Below are positions 34,630-43,016 of a stretch of 64,000 nucleotides of DNA, piece after piece. Position numbers and translations under genes: made by a program. The stretch is from Candidatus Leptofilum proximum (GTDB lineage: Bacteria; Chloroflexota; Anaerolineae; Promineifilales; Promineifilaceae), in the NCBI GenBank assembly GCA_016710325.1, contig JADJXK010000002.1, positions 1,054,001-1,118,000 on the forward strand. Reading direction: 5' to 3'. The notes below the pieces were generated by a model. It was not told where the DNA came from. It worked only from the letters and a program-made list of their open reading frames with translations, and did no database searches. Each line of letters opens with the position of its first letter. The stretch's first letter is position 1.

Positions 34630-34839
34630 ATGACAATGACTGAACTTCTATCATCTATACGCCAGCTTTCGTCTGCGGAAAAGCTTCGTCTAATTCGGAT
34701 TTTGGCCGAAGAGCTAGATACGCAAGAAGATATGTTGCCCTTTCAGCCCGACAAGGTTTACTATTTACCCACACCATACCACTCATTCGGAGCAGGGCGC
34801 GCCCTAATGAATGCGATGGAACAAGCATCAAAGAGCTAG
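34630..34839 (+). CDS. Small helical protein paired with a retropepsin-like gene
   Basis: The 69-residue product begins with a helical segment (TMTELLSSIRQLSSAEKLRLIRILAEELDTQ) like the N-terminal domain of small antitoxins and regulator partners, followed by a Pro/Tyr-rich tail (FQPDKVYYLPTPYHSFGAGRALMNAM). AAAGGAG precedes the ATG. It lies five bases ahead of the aspartic-protease-like gene, so both are one transcription unit. The pair resembles a toxin-antitoxin module in layout, but no function is shown. The region is AT-richer than its neighbours and has none of the window-wide palindrome. Confidence 0.65.
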   Translation: MTMTELLSSIRQLSSAEKLRLIRILAEELDTQEDMLPFQPDKVYYLPTPYHSFGAGRALMNAMEQASKS

Positions 34840-34844
34840 CCGAT

Positions 34845-35249
34845 ATGCGTTTTCGGTACTCTACAACGAGCCCCACACAAGATGAATTTGATAGTTTGCC
34901 TCGCCTGCCCTTAACCCTTCGCTACGGTGATCAGGAGATGGAGGTTATGGGATTGTTAGATAGTGGGGCGACTGTCAATGTATTGCCATATGAGGTTGGA
35001 ATCGAACTCGGCGCTCAGTGGGAAGAACAAAAAGCAACGATTCCATTATCTGGCAATTTAGGAAGACAATTGGCAATGCCATACTTTGTAATGGCAACTG
35101 TCGGGAACTATGAGCCAATACGTCTCGCTTTTGCTTGGGTTAACTCACCAAATATGCCTCTTATACTTGGTCAAACCAATTTCTTTATGGAATTTGATGT
35201 TCATTTCTATCGTTCACGCTTGGAATTTGAGGTTGAACCAAAATCCTGA
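34845..35249 (+). CDS. Retropepsin-like aspartic protease family protein
   Basis: The 134-residue protein has a single-lobe aspartic protease pattern: catalytic LLDSGATVNVLP at about 40-51 (DSGAT is the retroviral form), a flap-like VMATVGNYEPIRLAFAWVNSPN and the second signature LILGQTNFFMEFDVHF, the ILG-x-x-F seen in bacterial retropepsin-like proteins. It would be active as a dimer. Length is close to such stand-alone domains. It follows the small helical gene by five bases and is followed within 20 bases by an attC-like site, which suggests that both genes travel as an integron cassette. Confidence 0.8.
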   Translation: MRFRYSTTSPTQDEFDSLPRLPLTLRYGDQEMEVMGLLDSGATVNVLPYEVGIELGAQWEEQKATIPLSGNLGRQLAMPYFVMATVGNYEPIRLAFAWVNSPNMPLILGQTNFFMEFDVHFYRSRLEFEVEPKS

Positions 35250-35266
35250 TGTTAATAACAGTGACC

Positions 35267-35317
35267 GCCTAACGGAGTTTTCAACCGACCTGGAGTGCAG
35301 CTGAAGCAGCGTTAGGC
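35267..35317. other. attC-like integron recombination site
   Basis: GCCTAAC (35267-35273) matches the R'' consensus RYYYAAC, and GTTAGGC (35311-35317) matches the R' consensus GTTRRRY and is its exact complement. Five unpaired bases lie inside each R box (ggagt, gcagc). Then ttcaac and gctgaa pair as L''/L' with one G:T on the bottom strand and one extra base on the L'' side, as in real attC sites. The 51-bp length is slightly short for attC. No integrase or attI is in the window. Confidence 0.6.
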
Positions 35318-35378
35318 AGAATCGAAATCATAACCTCGTTTGTCATCAGAAAACTTATTCTTCGTTCAGTTCAAGAAA

Positions 35379-36434
35379 TCAGCTTAGGGAAAGTTGCGCT
35401 AGTTCACGCAGGAGGCGGCCCGGCAGACCTGGCCCTTTGTAGATGAGGCTGGTGTAGAGCTGCACCAGGCTGGCGCCCCCGTCTAGCTTGGCCTGCACGT
35501 CAGCCGCCGTGCGGATGCCGCCCACGCCAATGATGGGGAGACGGCCGTTTGTCACCCGCCCAATATGCGCAATTATCTCCGTACTTTTTTCCCGCAGCGG
35601 CAAGCCACTCAAGCCCCCCGTCTCCCGCTGGTTGGGGGAGCGCAGCCCGTCGCGGCCAATGGTGGTGTTGGTGGCGATGATGGCGTCGATCTGGTGGTCT
35701 TGAACGGCCGTTAAAATTTCATCCAGTTCGTCCAGCGACAAATCCGGGGCAATTTTGATAAAAAGCGGCCGTTTGGCAATCTTATGTGCCACCGCCAACT
35801 TTTGGTTCTCCACCGCCAGCGCACCCAGCAGTTGGCCCAGATAATCCCCCCCCTGCAGTTCGCGTAGCCCCGGCGTGTTGGGCGAGCTGATGTTCACCGC
35901 CAGGTAATCGGCAAATGGATAGACCGCCTTCATCACGGCAAGGTAGTCGCCCACCGCTTCCGTCAGCGGCGTCTCTTTTTGCTTGCCCAGGCTAACGCCG
36001 AGGATGAAATCGTGGGGTTTTGCCGCCAATTTTTGCAGCCGGGGCAGCGCCGCCTGCACGCCGCCATTGGGGAAGCCCATTCGGTTGATAATCGCCCCAT
36101 CCTCCACCAGCCGAAAGATGCGCGGGCGGGGATTGCCCGTCTGAGGTCGCGGCGTCAGCGTGCCCACCTCGATGTGGCCAAAGCCCAGGGCGGCCAAACC
36201 GGGCACGACGCGCACGTCTTTGTCGAAGCCGGCAGCCATGCCCAGCACGTTGGGGAAAATTAGCCCGGCAAATTCGACGGGGCTTTTGGGGAGATGACCG
36301 GCGATTTGGTGGAGAAACGGCCGTCCTACCCCACCCTGCGCCAGAGCCAGCAGCGCCAGCGTGCGATCGTGCACCGTTTCGGCATCCAGCCGCCGCAGCA
36401 TGGGGAACACAAACCGGGCATACAAGTTAGCCAA
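35379..36434 (-). CDS. pyrD: Dihydroorotate dehydrogenase (quinone), class 2
   Basis: The 351-residue protein is full-length class 2 DHODH: N-terminal amphipathic helix (ARFVFPMLRRLDAETVHDRTLALL), VLGMAAGFDKDVRVVPGLAALGFGHIEVGTLTPRPQTGNPRPRIFRL in order, catalytic Ser in VNISSPNTPGLRELQ, KIAPDLS (Lys and Pro at the FMN), NTTIGR and GVGGIRTAADVQAKLDGGASLVQLYTSLIYKGPGL. It oxidises dihydroorotate to orotate with electrons to quinone at the membrane. Its start overlaps the end of the upstream TfoX-C gene by eight bases. Confidence 0.96.
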   Translation of the reverse strand: MANLYARFVFPMLRRLDAETVHDRTLALLALAQGGVGRPFLHQIAGHLPKSPVEFAGLIFPNVLGMAAGFDKDVRVVPGLAALGFGHIEVGTLTPRPQTGNPRPRIFRLVEDGAIINRMGFPNGGVQAALPRLQKLAAKPHDFILGVSLGKQKETPLTEAVGDYLAVMKAVYPFADYLAVNISSPNTPGLRELQGGDYLGQLLGALAVENQKLAVAHKIAKRPLFIKIAPDLSLDELDEILTAVQDHQIDAIIATNTTIGRDGLRSPNQRETGGLSGLPLREKSTEIIAHIGRVTNGRLPIIGVGGIRTAADVQAKLDGGASLVQLYTSLIYKGPGLPGRLLRELAQLSLS

Positions 36435-36702
36435 AACGAAATGCCTCCACTTCGGCCTGCAAACTGGCTTTCACTTCTGGCGGCACGTGGTTCCACGGCA
36501 TGTCGTGCAGCGCGCCGTAAAGCGCGTACAGCAGATTCAGGCTCACGGGGTAACCCTGGGCCTTGAGCAGGCAGTAGGCAGGCACAATACCCATCGCCTC
36601 CAAATCCTGGCGGGTGTGAATGTTGATTGCTGCCAGCCAGCTGGTGGATTTGGGACCAAGGTTGAGTAGATCATTGATGGAGGACACGGCCGTTTTCTCC
36701 AA
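36427..36702 (-). CDS. TfoX C-terminal domain protein
   Basis: The 91-residue protein has the TfoX_C helical pattern: INDLLNLGPKSTSWLAAINIHTRQDLEAMGIVPAYCLLKAQGYPVSLNLLYALYGALHDMPWNHVPPEVKASLQ read in order (NLGPKS..WL...GI.T..dL...G...a...lk..g...slnLLyAL.gAl...pW..i). Such stand-alone C-terminal domains lack the TfoX_N part of the competence regulator Sxy; their role is unknown. It is translationally coupled to pyrD, and two terminators stand between it and lepA. Confidence 0.9.
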   Translation of the reverse strand: MEKTAVSSINDLLNLGPKSTSWLAAINIHTRQDLEAMGIVPAYCLLKAQGYPVSLNLLYALYGALHDMPWNHVPPEVKASLQAEVEAFRFG

Positions 36703-36704
36703 GA

Positions 36705-36731
36705 AAAAGCCACCTCAGGGTTGAGATGGCT
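36705..36731 (-). terminator. Second terminator hairpin downstream of lepA
   Basis: On the minus strand, agccatctca-accc-tgaggtggct forms a 10-bp stem with one wobble, followed by ttttt. Placed after the lepA terminator and before the TfoX-C start. Confidence 0.7.
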
Positions 36732-36744
36732 CAATTTAGTCACG

Positions 36745-36781
36745 AAAAAAGGTGCGACACACTTGTGAAGGGCATCGCACC
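36745..36781 (-). terminator. Rho-independent terminator of lepA
   Basis: On the minus strand a 7-bp stem ggtgcga / tcgcacc with a 17-base loop is followed by T6, six bases after the lepA stop. Confidence 0.88.
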
Positions 36782-36787
36782 TGAAAA

Positions 36788-38593
36788 TTAATCATCGTTC
36801 AGCTGCAAAACAGCCATAAACGCTTCCTGTGGCACTTCCACCGTACCAATCATCTTCATGCGCTTCTTGCCTTTCTTTTGCTTCTCTAGCAGCTTGCGTT
36901 TGCGGGTAATATCACCACCGTAACACTTGGCCAGCACATCCTTGCGCATCGCCTTTACCGTGGCCCGGCTGATGACCCGCTTGCCCGTGGCTGCCTGAAT
37001 CGGCACCTCGAACATCTGGCGTGGAATTTTGCTCTTGAGCGCCGTCACCAGCTTCTGCCCGCGATGGTACGCCATGTCCCGGTGCACAATCATCGCCAAT
37101 GCATCCACCGGCTGCTTGTTCACCAACACTTCCAGCTTCACCAGATCGGAAGCACGATAACCAGCCGCTTCATAATCCATCGACGCGTAGCCACGCGTAC
37201 CGCTCTTCAGCTTGTCGTAGAAATCAATGATGATTTCCGCCAGGGGAATATCGAATTTCAGCACCACACGCCCTGGGGCAGGATATTCCTGCCCCACAAA
37301 CTCGCCGCGCCGCTTGATAACCAAATCCATCACCACCCCGTAATATTCGTCCGGGGTAAAGATTTGCACGTGCATCCACGGCTCGCGAATTTCTTCAAAG
37401 GTGCCTTCATCGGGCAGCTCGGCCGGGCTGTCGATGATGATTTCCTCACCGGTATGCGCCATTTTGACTTCATACCGCACACTGGGGGCAGTGGCGATCA
37501 AGTCCAAATCGTATTCGCGCTCCAGCCGTTCCTGGATGATTTCCATGTGGAACAGCCCTAAAAAGCCGCAGCGGAAACCAAAGTTCAGCGCATCGGACGT
37601 TTCTTGCTCAAACAACAGAGCCGCATCGTTGAGCTGTAGGCGCTCCAATGCTTCCTTGAGCAGGGCGTAGTCTTCGCCTTCGGTGGGATAAAAACCAGCA
37701 AATACCATTGGCTTGACGGCCTGATAACCCGGCAGCGGTTCGGCGGCGGGCCGATCGCGCAGCGTGATGGTGTCACCCACGCGGCATTCGCGCACCGTCT
37801 TCAGACCCGTGGCGATATAGCCTACCTCCCCTGCAGAAAGGGTATCAACCGGCTTCAAAGCAGGTGCAAAAATGCCGATTTCAATCGGTTCTACGGCCAC
37901 CTCGTTGGACATCATCTGAATCCACTGCCGCTTGTTCAGCTTGCCCTCAAACACACGCACGTAGGCGATGACACCTTTGTAGGAGTCATAGTGAGAGTCA
38001 AACACCAGGGCACGCAGCGGCTTTTCGTCATCGGTGGTAGGCGGCGGCACACGCTGCACGACGGCTTCCAGCACTTCCTCAATGTTAGTGCCCATCTTGG
38101 CGCTGATGGAAATCACGTCTTCCGCCGACAGGCCAATAATGTTTTCGATCTCTTCGGCCACGTCCTCGGGCATAGCCGCAGGCAGATCGATTTTGTTCAC
38201 CACGGGGATAATTTCCAGGTCGGATTCCAGGGCCAGGTAAAGGTTGGCCAGGGTTTGCGCCTCGATGCCCTGAGTGGCATCCACTACCAGCAAGGCGCCT
38301 TCGCAGCCCTGCAGGGCGCGGCTGACTTCATAGCCAAAATCGACATGTCCGGGGGTGTCGATGAGATTCATGATATAGTCATTGCCGTCTTTGGCAGTGT
38401 ACTTCATGCGCACGGCCGAAGCCTTAATGGTGACGCCTTTTTCGCGCTCCAGGTCCATGCTGTCGAGCACCTGTTCCTGCATTTCGCGCTCGGTCAGCGT
38501 GCCGGTAGCCTGGAGCAGGCGATCCGCCAGGGTCGATTTGCCATGATCGATATGGGCAATGATGCAAAAATTACGAATGTTACTTTGTGTCAT
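36788..38593 (-). CDS. lepA: Elongation factor 4 (LepA GTPase)
   Basis: A full-length 601-residue LepA. G1 [15 protein letters not shown], switch [16 protein letters not shown]3 [15 protein letters not shown]4 NKIDLP, followed by EF-G-like domains II, III and V and the LepA-specific C-terminal domain ([71 protein letters not shown]). It back-translocates or remodels stalled ribosomes. No window-wide palindrome occurs inside this gene. Confidence 0.98.
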   Translation of the reverse strand: MTQSNIRNFCIIAHIDHGKSTLADRLLQATGTLTEREMQEQVLDSMDLEREKGVTIKASAVRMKYTAKDGNDYIMNLIDTPGHVDFGYEVSRALQGCEGALLVVDATQGIEAQTLANLYLALESDLEIIPVVNKIDLPAAMPEDVAEEIENIIGLSAEDVISISAKMGTNIEEVLEAVVQRVPPPTTDDEKPLRALVFDSHYDSYKGVIAYVRVFEGKLNKRQWIQMMSNEVAVEPIEIGIFAPALKPVDTLSAGEVGYIATGLKTVRECRVGDTITLRDRPAAEPLPGYQAVKPMVFAGFYPTEGEDYALLKEALERLQLNDAALLFEQETSDALNFGFRCGFLGLFHMEIIQERLEREYDLDLIATAPSVRYEVKMAHTGEEIIIDSPAELPDEGTFEEIREPWMHVQIFTPDEYYGVVMDLVIKRRGEFVGQEYPAPGRVVLKFDIPLAEIIIDFYDKLKSGTRGYASMDYEAAGYRASDLVKLEVLVNKQPVDALAMIVHRDMAYHRGQKLVTALKSKIPRQMFEVPIQAATGKRVISRATVKAMRKDVLAKCYGGDITRKRKLLEKQKKGKKRMKMIGTVEVPQEAFMAVLQLNDD

Positions 38594-38690
38594 GGGGTGT
38601 AGTATATCAAAATGGCCGGTAAATGGTGAAATTTGTGATTTGCGGGACGGCCGTTTCCAGTAAAATGGCGCTTAAAAAAGTGAGGATAAA

Positions 38691-39188
38691 ATGACACAAG
38701 ACCACAACTCGATTGATCCGCTGCAGCCACACAGCCACGAACCCAATCCAGCGCCGCCGAGTGATGATCCGACATTTCAATTTGTGGGGGTAAACGGCCG
38801 CTCTCACCCCATCACCGTCGCCGATTTGCAGCGCCTGCCGGAGGTTTCGGTGCCAGACTGCACCATTGTCAGCACCGGGCATGGTACGTCTGGTCCCTTC
38901 ACCTTTACGGGGGCCACGCTGCTGGCTGTGGTGCAGGCACTTTGCGCTGACCCGTGGACCGAAGTAGAGGTGGTCAGCGCCGACGGCTTTGGCAGCCGCG
39001 TTTATGCTTCTGAACTTTATGAACCCGATCCCGCTGGTCCCATCCTGCTGGCTTACGCGATGGATGGTCAGCCGATGAGCCGCGCCGAGGGGCTGGTGCG
39101 CCTCATCGTGCCCAGCGAGCGGGATGATGCCTTACGGCAGGTGAAGTGGGTGGGCGAAGTGAGAGTGGTGGGGGAGGAACGGCCGTAA
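38691..39188 (+). CDS. Molybdopterin-dependent oxidoreductase-like domain protein
   Basis: The 165-residue protein matches the core of the sulfite-oxidase-type molybdopterin domain: LQRLPEVSVPDCTIVSTGHGTSGPFTFTGATLLAVVQALC, VEVVSADGFGSRVYASELYE, ILLAYAMDGQPMSRAEGLVRLIVPSERDDALRQVKWVGEVRVV. The position of the Mo-ligating Cys in true sulfite oxidases is not clearly kept, and the protein lacks the rest of the enzyme, so it may bind a ligand without Mo catalysis. The N-terminal 30 residues are polar and His-rich. The last codons are formed by a copy of the ACGGCCGT palindrome. It is convergent with the DJ-1-like gene. Confidence 0.8.
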   Translation: MTQDHNSIDPLQPHSHEPNPAPPSDDPTFQFVGVNGRSHPITVADLQRLPEVSVPDCTIVSTGHGTSGPFTFTGATLLAVVQALCADPWTEVEVVSADGFGSRVYASELYEPDPAGPILLAYAMDGQPMSRAEGLVRLIVPSERDDALRQVKWVGEVRVVGEERP

Positions 39189-39218
39189 AAAAAAGCCCCG
39201 GAAGCAATCCCCAGGGCT
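39187..39218 (-). terminator. Terminator of the DJ-1-like gene
   Basis: On the minus strand agccctgg / ccggggct pairs over eight positions with one G:U and is followed by T8. It lies 30 bases after the stop of the minus-strand gene and overlaps the stop of the convergent plus-strand gene. Confidence 0.82.
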
Positions 39219-39247
39219 ATTGAACCTTCAACTTTTCAGCGACTCAA

Positions 39248-39724
39248 CTACGATGCATACACGATGCGTTCCGTCAGGGACTTCACAAAATCCTCAAGAC
39301 CCTGCTCCGTATTTCGGTGCAAAGTCAACCGGTCAGAAAAGACCTGCTCCACATCTTCCGCCAAATGGCTGTTGCTGCCTGTCACCGCAACTCGTCCTCG
39401 ACCACTGTTAAACTCCATGAGCAGTGACTTTACCCTGGCGTCATGCCGCAGCGCCTCACCATTGCGCCCGCCTGAAGGCAATATGAGCAAACAATCATCA
39501 CCAGCCGGATCAAACGGCTTGTCGGCTAAAGCGTAGTCAGCCTTCAACCCCACGCCCTGTCGACTGTAAACCAGCTTATCAAACAAGCTCACACTCTTAA
39601 TAGACAAACCGGCCTGACGAAATTTGTGCAGGAAGTAGATGACTTCTAACTCGTCAAATCCATCGCCGATTAAGATATAGCTTTGTGATCTTTTCTTTCG
39701 ACTATTGCGGTATGGTAAGGACAT
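39248..39724 (-). CDS. DJ-1/PfpI-like protein without the nucleophilic Cys
   Basis: The 158-residue protein follows the DJ-1/PfpI (class I glutamine amidotransferase-like) fold: YILIGDGFDELEVIYFLHKFRQAGL at 16-40 (with the conserved acidic residue in DELE), VSLFDKLVYSRQGVGLKADYAL at 45-66, DDCLLILPSGGRNGEAL at 76-92 and RVAVTGSNSHLAED at 111-124. In the family the last stretch reads like AAICxGP, with the catalytic Cys; here Thr 115 takes that place. It is therefore probably a ligand-binding or regulatory version. A basic stretch (RNSRKKRSQ) precedes the fold. It is next to a membrane-peptide gene and a STAND regulator. Confidence 0.72.
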   Translation of the reverse strand: MSLPYRNSRKKRSQSYILIGDGFDELEVIYFLHKFRQAGLSIKSVSLFDKLVYSRQGVGLKADYALADKPFDPAGDDCLLILPSGGRNGEALRHDARVKSLLMEFNSGRGRVAVTGSNSHLAEDVEQVFSDRLTLHRNTEQGLEDFVKSLTERIVYAS

Positions 39725-39803
39725 GTTGCTCCTCGTGTTGCCAACATCTCACAAGGTGGTGACTACCTTGTTTAAAACTTGATCAACAATAATGAATTAA
39801 AAG

Positions 39804-39983
39804 CTATACGCCGGTACAAACACCGCCGCTAGAAACACAGTAACGCAGGATTTCAGTGTCTTCAACAATTGCAAGGGCGTCGAAATTGGCGACGATCGCA
39901 AAAGCCAAGATAGTTAGTAGGCCTACGATAGCTAAAACCAGCAAGAAAAAAGCAACCTTGTTATTAGTGATTACAGATGTCAT
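39804..39983 (-). CDS. 59-residue single-TM peptide with a two-Cys tail
   Basis: I do not recognise this protein. Starting at the ATG at 39983, which has a strong AGGAGG six bases upstream, it reads TSVITNNKV, one membrane helix at 10-33, then NFDALAIVEDTEILRY and the tail CVSSGGVCTGV with Cys at 49 and 56. The layout suggests a membrane-anchored or exported peptide whose tail forms a small disulfide ring or is cut off. A longer reading upstream is possible but lacks a ribosome site. It is transcribed away from the STAND gene, with repeated sites between them. Confidence 0.65.
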   Translation of the reverse strand: MTSVITNNKVAFFLLVLAIVGLLTILAFAIVANFDALAIVEDTEILRYCVSSGGVCTGV

Positions 39984-40079
39984 GAAAAACCTCCTCTCAT
40001 TAACATATGAATTGCCCATTTTCGTCATTTTTGAAATAGGGCTTTGGATTTGAGATGAAAACAACATTACCAGAACCTG

Positions 40080-40118
40080 ACTTCAAAGTACTGCAATTTA
40101 ACTTCAATATGACTTCAA
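40080..40118. promoter_or_regulatory. Three ACTTCAA direct repeats in the divergent spacer
   Basis: The heptamer acttcaa occurs at 40080-40086, 40101-40107 and 40112-40118, so centres are 21 and 11 bp apart (two turns and one turn of DNA). They lie between the membrane peptide and STAND genes, about 110 bases before the STAND start. A regulator-binding array is the simplest reading. Confidence 0.5.
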
Positions 40119-40227
40119 CCCCCCTGCAAAATATTTTCAAAAGCAGGTAAGATAGCTTATGATCCTGTGTGATTTTGACTTTTGCACATAAAATTGTGGC
40201 GCTTGCAGCTAAGTAGCGAGGGAAACT

Positions 40228-41640
40228 GTGATTAGTTCGGATGATGTTTTAGCCGCATTACGCTTGTGGCACGGGGGAGAAGCCACTGATTGGCCACTAG
40301 TAAAAATGCGTCTGGGTTTGGGTCTTACCCAAGCTGAAGACGTTTACAGCACTCTGGCGGAAGCCGGGCCAGCCGCAAATAACCGTGCCATTTTGAGCTA
40401 TGGGCTCGAACAGCTACGTAGCGTCTCGCCTGAGGCGGAAGAGTTGTTAAAAGAGCGCTTTGAAAACAGACGAGATGTTTTAACGGTGGCAAATCGGCTA
40501 AACATTTCCGAATCAACGCTTTATTATCGACAACGACAGGCGGTGTCCCATTTAACAGATATTTTGAATCAACTAGAGGATGTAGCGAGCAGCGAATGGC
40601 GGGCAAAGATGAGCAGTCGTCTAAGCATCCCGTCTTATGAAAAGCTAGTTGGAATTACCGACGCAGAAAAACTATTAACCGAAGCTTTATACAATGAAAA
40701 TGAACATTTTATCGTTTCTATTGACGGCATCGGGGGTCTCGGCAAAACGGCGTTAGCAGACTATTTAACTCGTCAAATCATCAAAACAACGCGGTTTGAT
40801 GAGATTGCCTGGGTAACGGCAAAACACACACATCTCTCGATGCTGGGCCGATTGCAGATTGAAAGCGGCCGTCCGGCTCTCACCCTGCCCCTCCTAATTG
40901 AGAAACTGTGCTCTCAATTTAATCTGATCAGGAATAACGGCTCCACACAGCTGCAGCGGCAAAGAATGTTGTACAAGTTCATGAAGGATCGACGCTGCCT
41001 GATCGTGATTGATAATTTAGAGACAGTTGCCGATTACAGAAACTTGATACCAGAGCTCCAAAAGTGGCAAGATCCGGCAAAATTTTTGCTCACTTCGCGC
41101 ATCAGACTACTATCCGAGCCTGGAATTTTCTCGTACTCGCATAAAGAGCTAGACAAAAGTGCTGCGTTTCAGTTAATTCGTCAAGAAGCGAAAAGAGGGG
41201 GTTTCTCCGACCTGGCGGCCGCTTCAGATGAGGACATTATAAAAATCTACGATGTAGTAGGCGGAAATCCTCTCGCCCTTAAGTTAATTATTGGCCAACT
41301 CCGATTCTATTCACTGTCTAGCGTATTAAATCGCTTTGCTGCAAAAAAGTTGACCGAAACAAACGAAGGTATCTTTGATTACATCTTCAGAGAAATCTGG
41401 GAATCGCTAGATGATTATAGTAAAACAATCCTGATTAGCCTTACTCAAGCAGGGGAATCTGGTTTTACAGTAGAGCATCTCATGGCGGTTGCTGAACTAG
41501 ATGAACCAATTGTATACAGCTCAGTAACGGGGCTAGTCTTGTCTTCACTTGTTGATATTGCGGGTACGCTGTTTGAAAGAAGATACAAACTTCACCGTCT
41601 CACTGAGATTTTCTTGCTGCGTATGATTGAGGAAGAATAA
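40228..41640 (+). CDS. NB-ARC (STAND) ATPase with N-terminal HTH
   Basis: The 470-residue protein has an N-terminal helical part, a sigma-region-4-like HTH at about 82-108 (RRDVLTVANRLNISESTLYYRQRQAVSHL) and an NB-ARC module: Walker A DGIGGLGKT at 166-174, Walker B CLIVIDNLE at 257-265, sensor FLLTSR at 286-291 and the GLPLA-like GNPLAL at 346-351, then a winged helix. It ends without a sensor region; the next gene, starting on its last base, supplies TPR repeats. Together they look like one STAND switch split in two. Likely role: ATP-driven signal-dependent transcription control or defence. Start is GTG after GAGGG. The gene is AT-rich with no ACGGCCGT. Confidence 0.85.
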   Translation: MISSDDVLAALRLWHGGEATDWPLVKMRLGLGLTQAEDVYSTLAEAGPAANNRAILSYGLEQLRSVSPEAEELLKERFENRRDVLTVANRLNISESTLYYRQRQAVSHLTDILNQLEDVASSEWRAKMSSRLSIPSYEKLVGITDAEKLLTEALYNENEHFIVSIDGIGGLGKTALADYLTRQIIKTTRFDEIAWVTAKHTHLSMLGRLQIESGRPALTLPLLIEKLCSQFNLIRNNGSTQLQRQRMLYKFMKDRRCLIVIDNLETVADYRNLIPELQKWQDPAKFLLTSRIRLLSEPGIFSYSHKELDKSAAFQLIRQEAKRGGFSDLAAASDEDIIKIYDVVGGNPLALKLIIGQLRFYSLSSVLNRFAAKKLTETNEGIFDYIFREIWESLDDYSKTILISLTQAGESGFTVEHLMAVAELDEPIVYSSVTGLVLSSLVDIAGTLFERRYKLHRLTEIFLLRMIEEE

Positions 41641-42860
41641 TGGGGTTGAGACCTGCCATTTCCGAGCAAACCCGGTGGCGAACTGTATTGAAGCAACAAA
41701 AGCTTGCCAATGCTCGGCGCTGGCTAGAAATTCTTGAAACAAGTGCTGATCCTGTTTCCCTTGTCCACGAAGACTATGACAATTTTCTAAGGGCACTTGA
41801 AACTACCCTGCAAAGCAAAGAGACCTTTGATATATCGTATAAGCTTAGTCAGATTTTGTATCCAATTATTTTTGGCTATGCAGATTGGGATCGCTGGCTC
41901 ATTTACCTGCAACAAGTTCACTTCACAAGTCGTCAGCTTAGCCGGATTCGTGAAGAAGCACGGCTCTTGGAGCAAATTGGCGACCTTTTGTACCATAAAG
42001 GTGACTTACGAGACGCGGAAGAGAACTATCACACAGCGAGTCTTTTGTATAAAAGTCGGGGCAATCTTTCCAGTTATTCCCGTATACTGGCGATGCTCGC
42101 CTCCCTGAAGGACATCCAGGGTGAGTCGGAGGAGGGCATCTTGTTATGCCAGACTGCATTGGAGACGGCCGTTCAAGCCCAAGATGAGCTGGCCCAAGCC
42201 AACGCCAACCTTAATCTAGCCAATATTTACCGCAGAATTCGCAGTTGGGAACGAGCCCTGCAGACAGCTCAAACTGCTTATGCCATATATCATAAACTTG
42301 GCCATTCCACCTTATTAACAAAAACTTCCATCACCCTCATTGCCATTTGGGCGGAGTCTGGCGAGTGGGAAAAAATTGACAACTTGTCTAAAGAGTTAAT
42401 GACTGTGCTTAACAGCTCCGGAGACGTACACAACTTGAGTCAGCTGAAAAATAACCTTGGCATTCTTGCCTTTAGCCAGGGAAACTACAATGTGGCTGAG
42501 GCCGCCTGGCAGGAAGCCCTACAGCTGCATTCGCAGATTCAGGAGCCGACGGAGTTGGCCGGTATTTACAACAACCTGGGCATGGTTTATACCCAGCTGG
42601 AGGAGTGGGAAACGGCCGAAGACATGCTCCTCAAAGCCATCACCGCGTATCGCCGGTTTGGTGATATTTTTAACTGGGCCAACTCCCTGGACAACCTGGC
42701 CGATTTGTACGAAGCACGCGGACAAACGGCCGAATTTCAACATACTTTGCAGGAAGCCATAGCTGGTTTGCAGGTGCTTAAAGAAACACCGCATGCCGTA
42801 GAACTCCTCAATTACATGAACCAACGGTTGGCCGCGGCTGGTATTTGCCTCCCCAAATAA
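41640..42860 (+). CDS. TPR-repeat protein, likely sensor half of the STAND pair
   Basis: The 406-residue protein begins with a helical 80-residue region and then shows tetratricopeptide repeats from about 115 on: LEQIGDLLYHKGDLRDAEENYHTA, AQANANLNLANIYRRIRSWERALQTAQ, LKNNLGILAFSQGNYNVAEAAWQEAL, IYNNLGMVYTQLEEWETAEDMLLKAI and NSLDNLADLYEARGQTAEFQHTL. Its ATG overlaps the TAA of the NB-ARC gene (TAATG), so the two are made in fixed ratio. In single-chain STAND proteins such repeats sit at the C-terminus and receive the signal. The ACGGCCGT palindrome reappears in its second half. Confidence 0.88.
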   Translation: MGLRPAISEQTRWRTVLKQQKLANARRWLEILETSADPVSLVHEDYDNFLRALETTLQSKETFDISYKLSQILYPIIFGYADWDRWLIYLQQVHFTSRQLSRIREEARLLEQIGDLLYHKGDLRDAEENYHTASLLYKSRGNLSSYSRILAMLASLKDIQGESEEGILLCQTALETAVQAQDELAQANANLNLANIYRRIRSWERALQTAQTAYAIYHKLGHSTLLTKTSITLIAIWAESGEWEKIDNLSKELMTVLNSSGDVHNLSQLKNNLGILAFSQGNYNVAEAAWQEALQLHSQIQEPTELAGIYNNLGMVYTQLEEWETAEDMLLKAITAYRRFGDIFNWANSLDNLADLYEARGQTAEFQHTLQEAIAGLQVLKETPHAVELLNYMNQRLAAAGICLPK

Positions 42861-43016
42861 CTTCCAAACCCCCTTCGTTTGCCAATTTTTATACGCGGTT
42901 TGTAGCTGGTTTGCAGGTATTTTGCAGCTTGTTCCAAGGACCATGCCAGTCGATTGTGTTACCATGTCCTCAAACAAGTCTATGTAACCTGATATGCTGC
43001 ACATGTAAAGTTAGAT

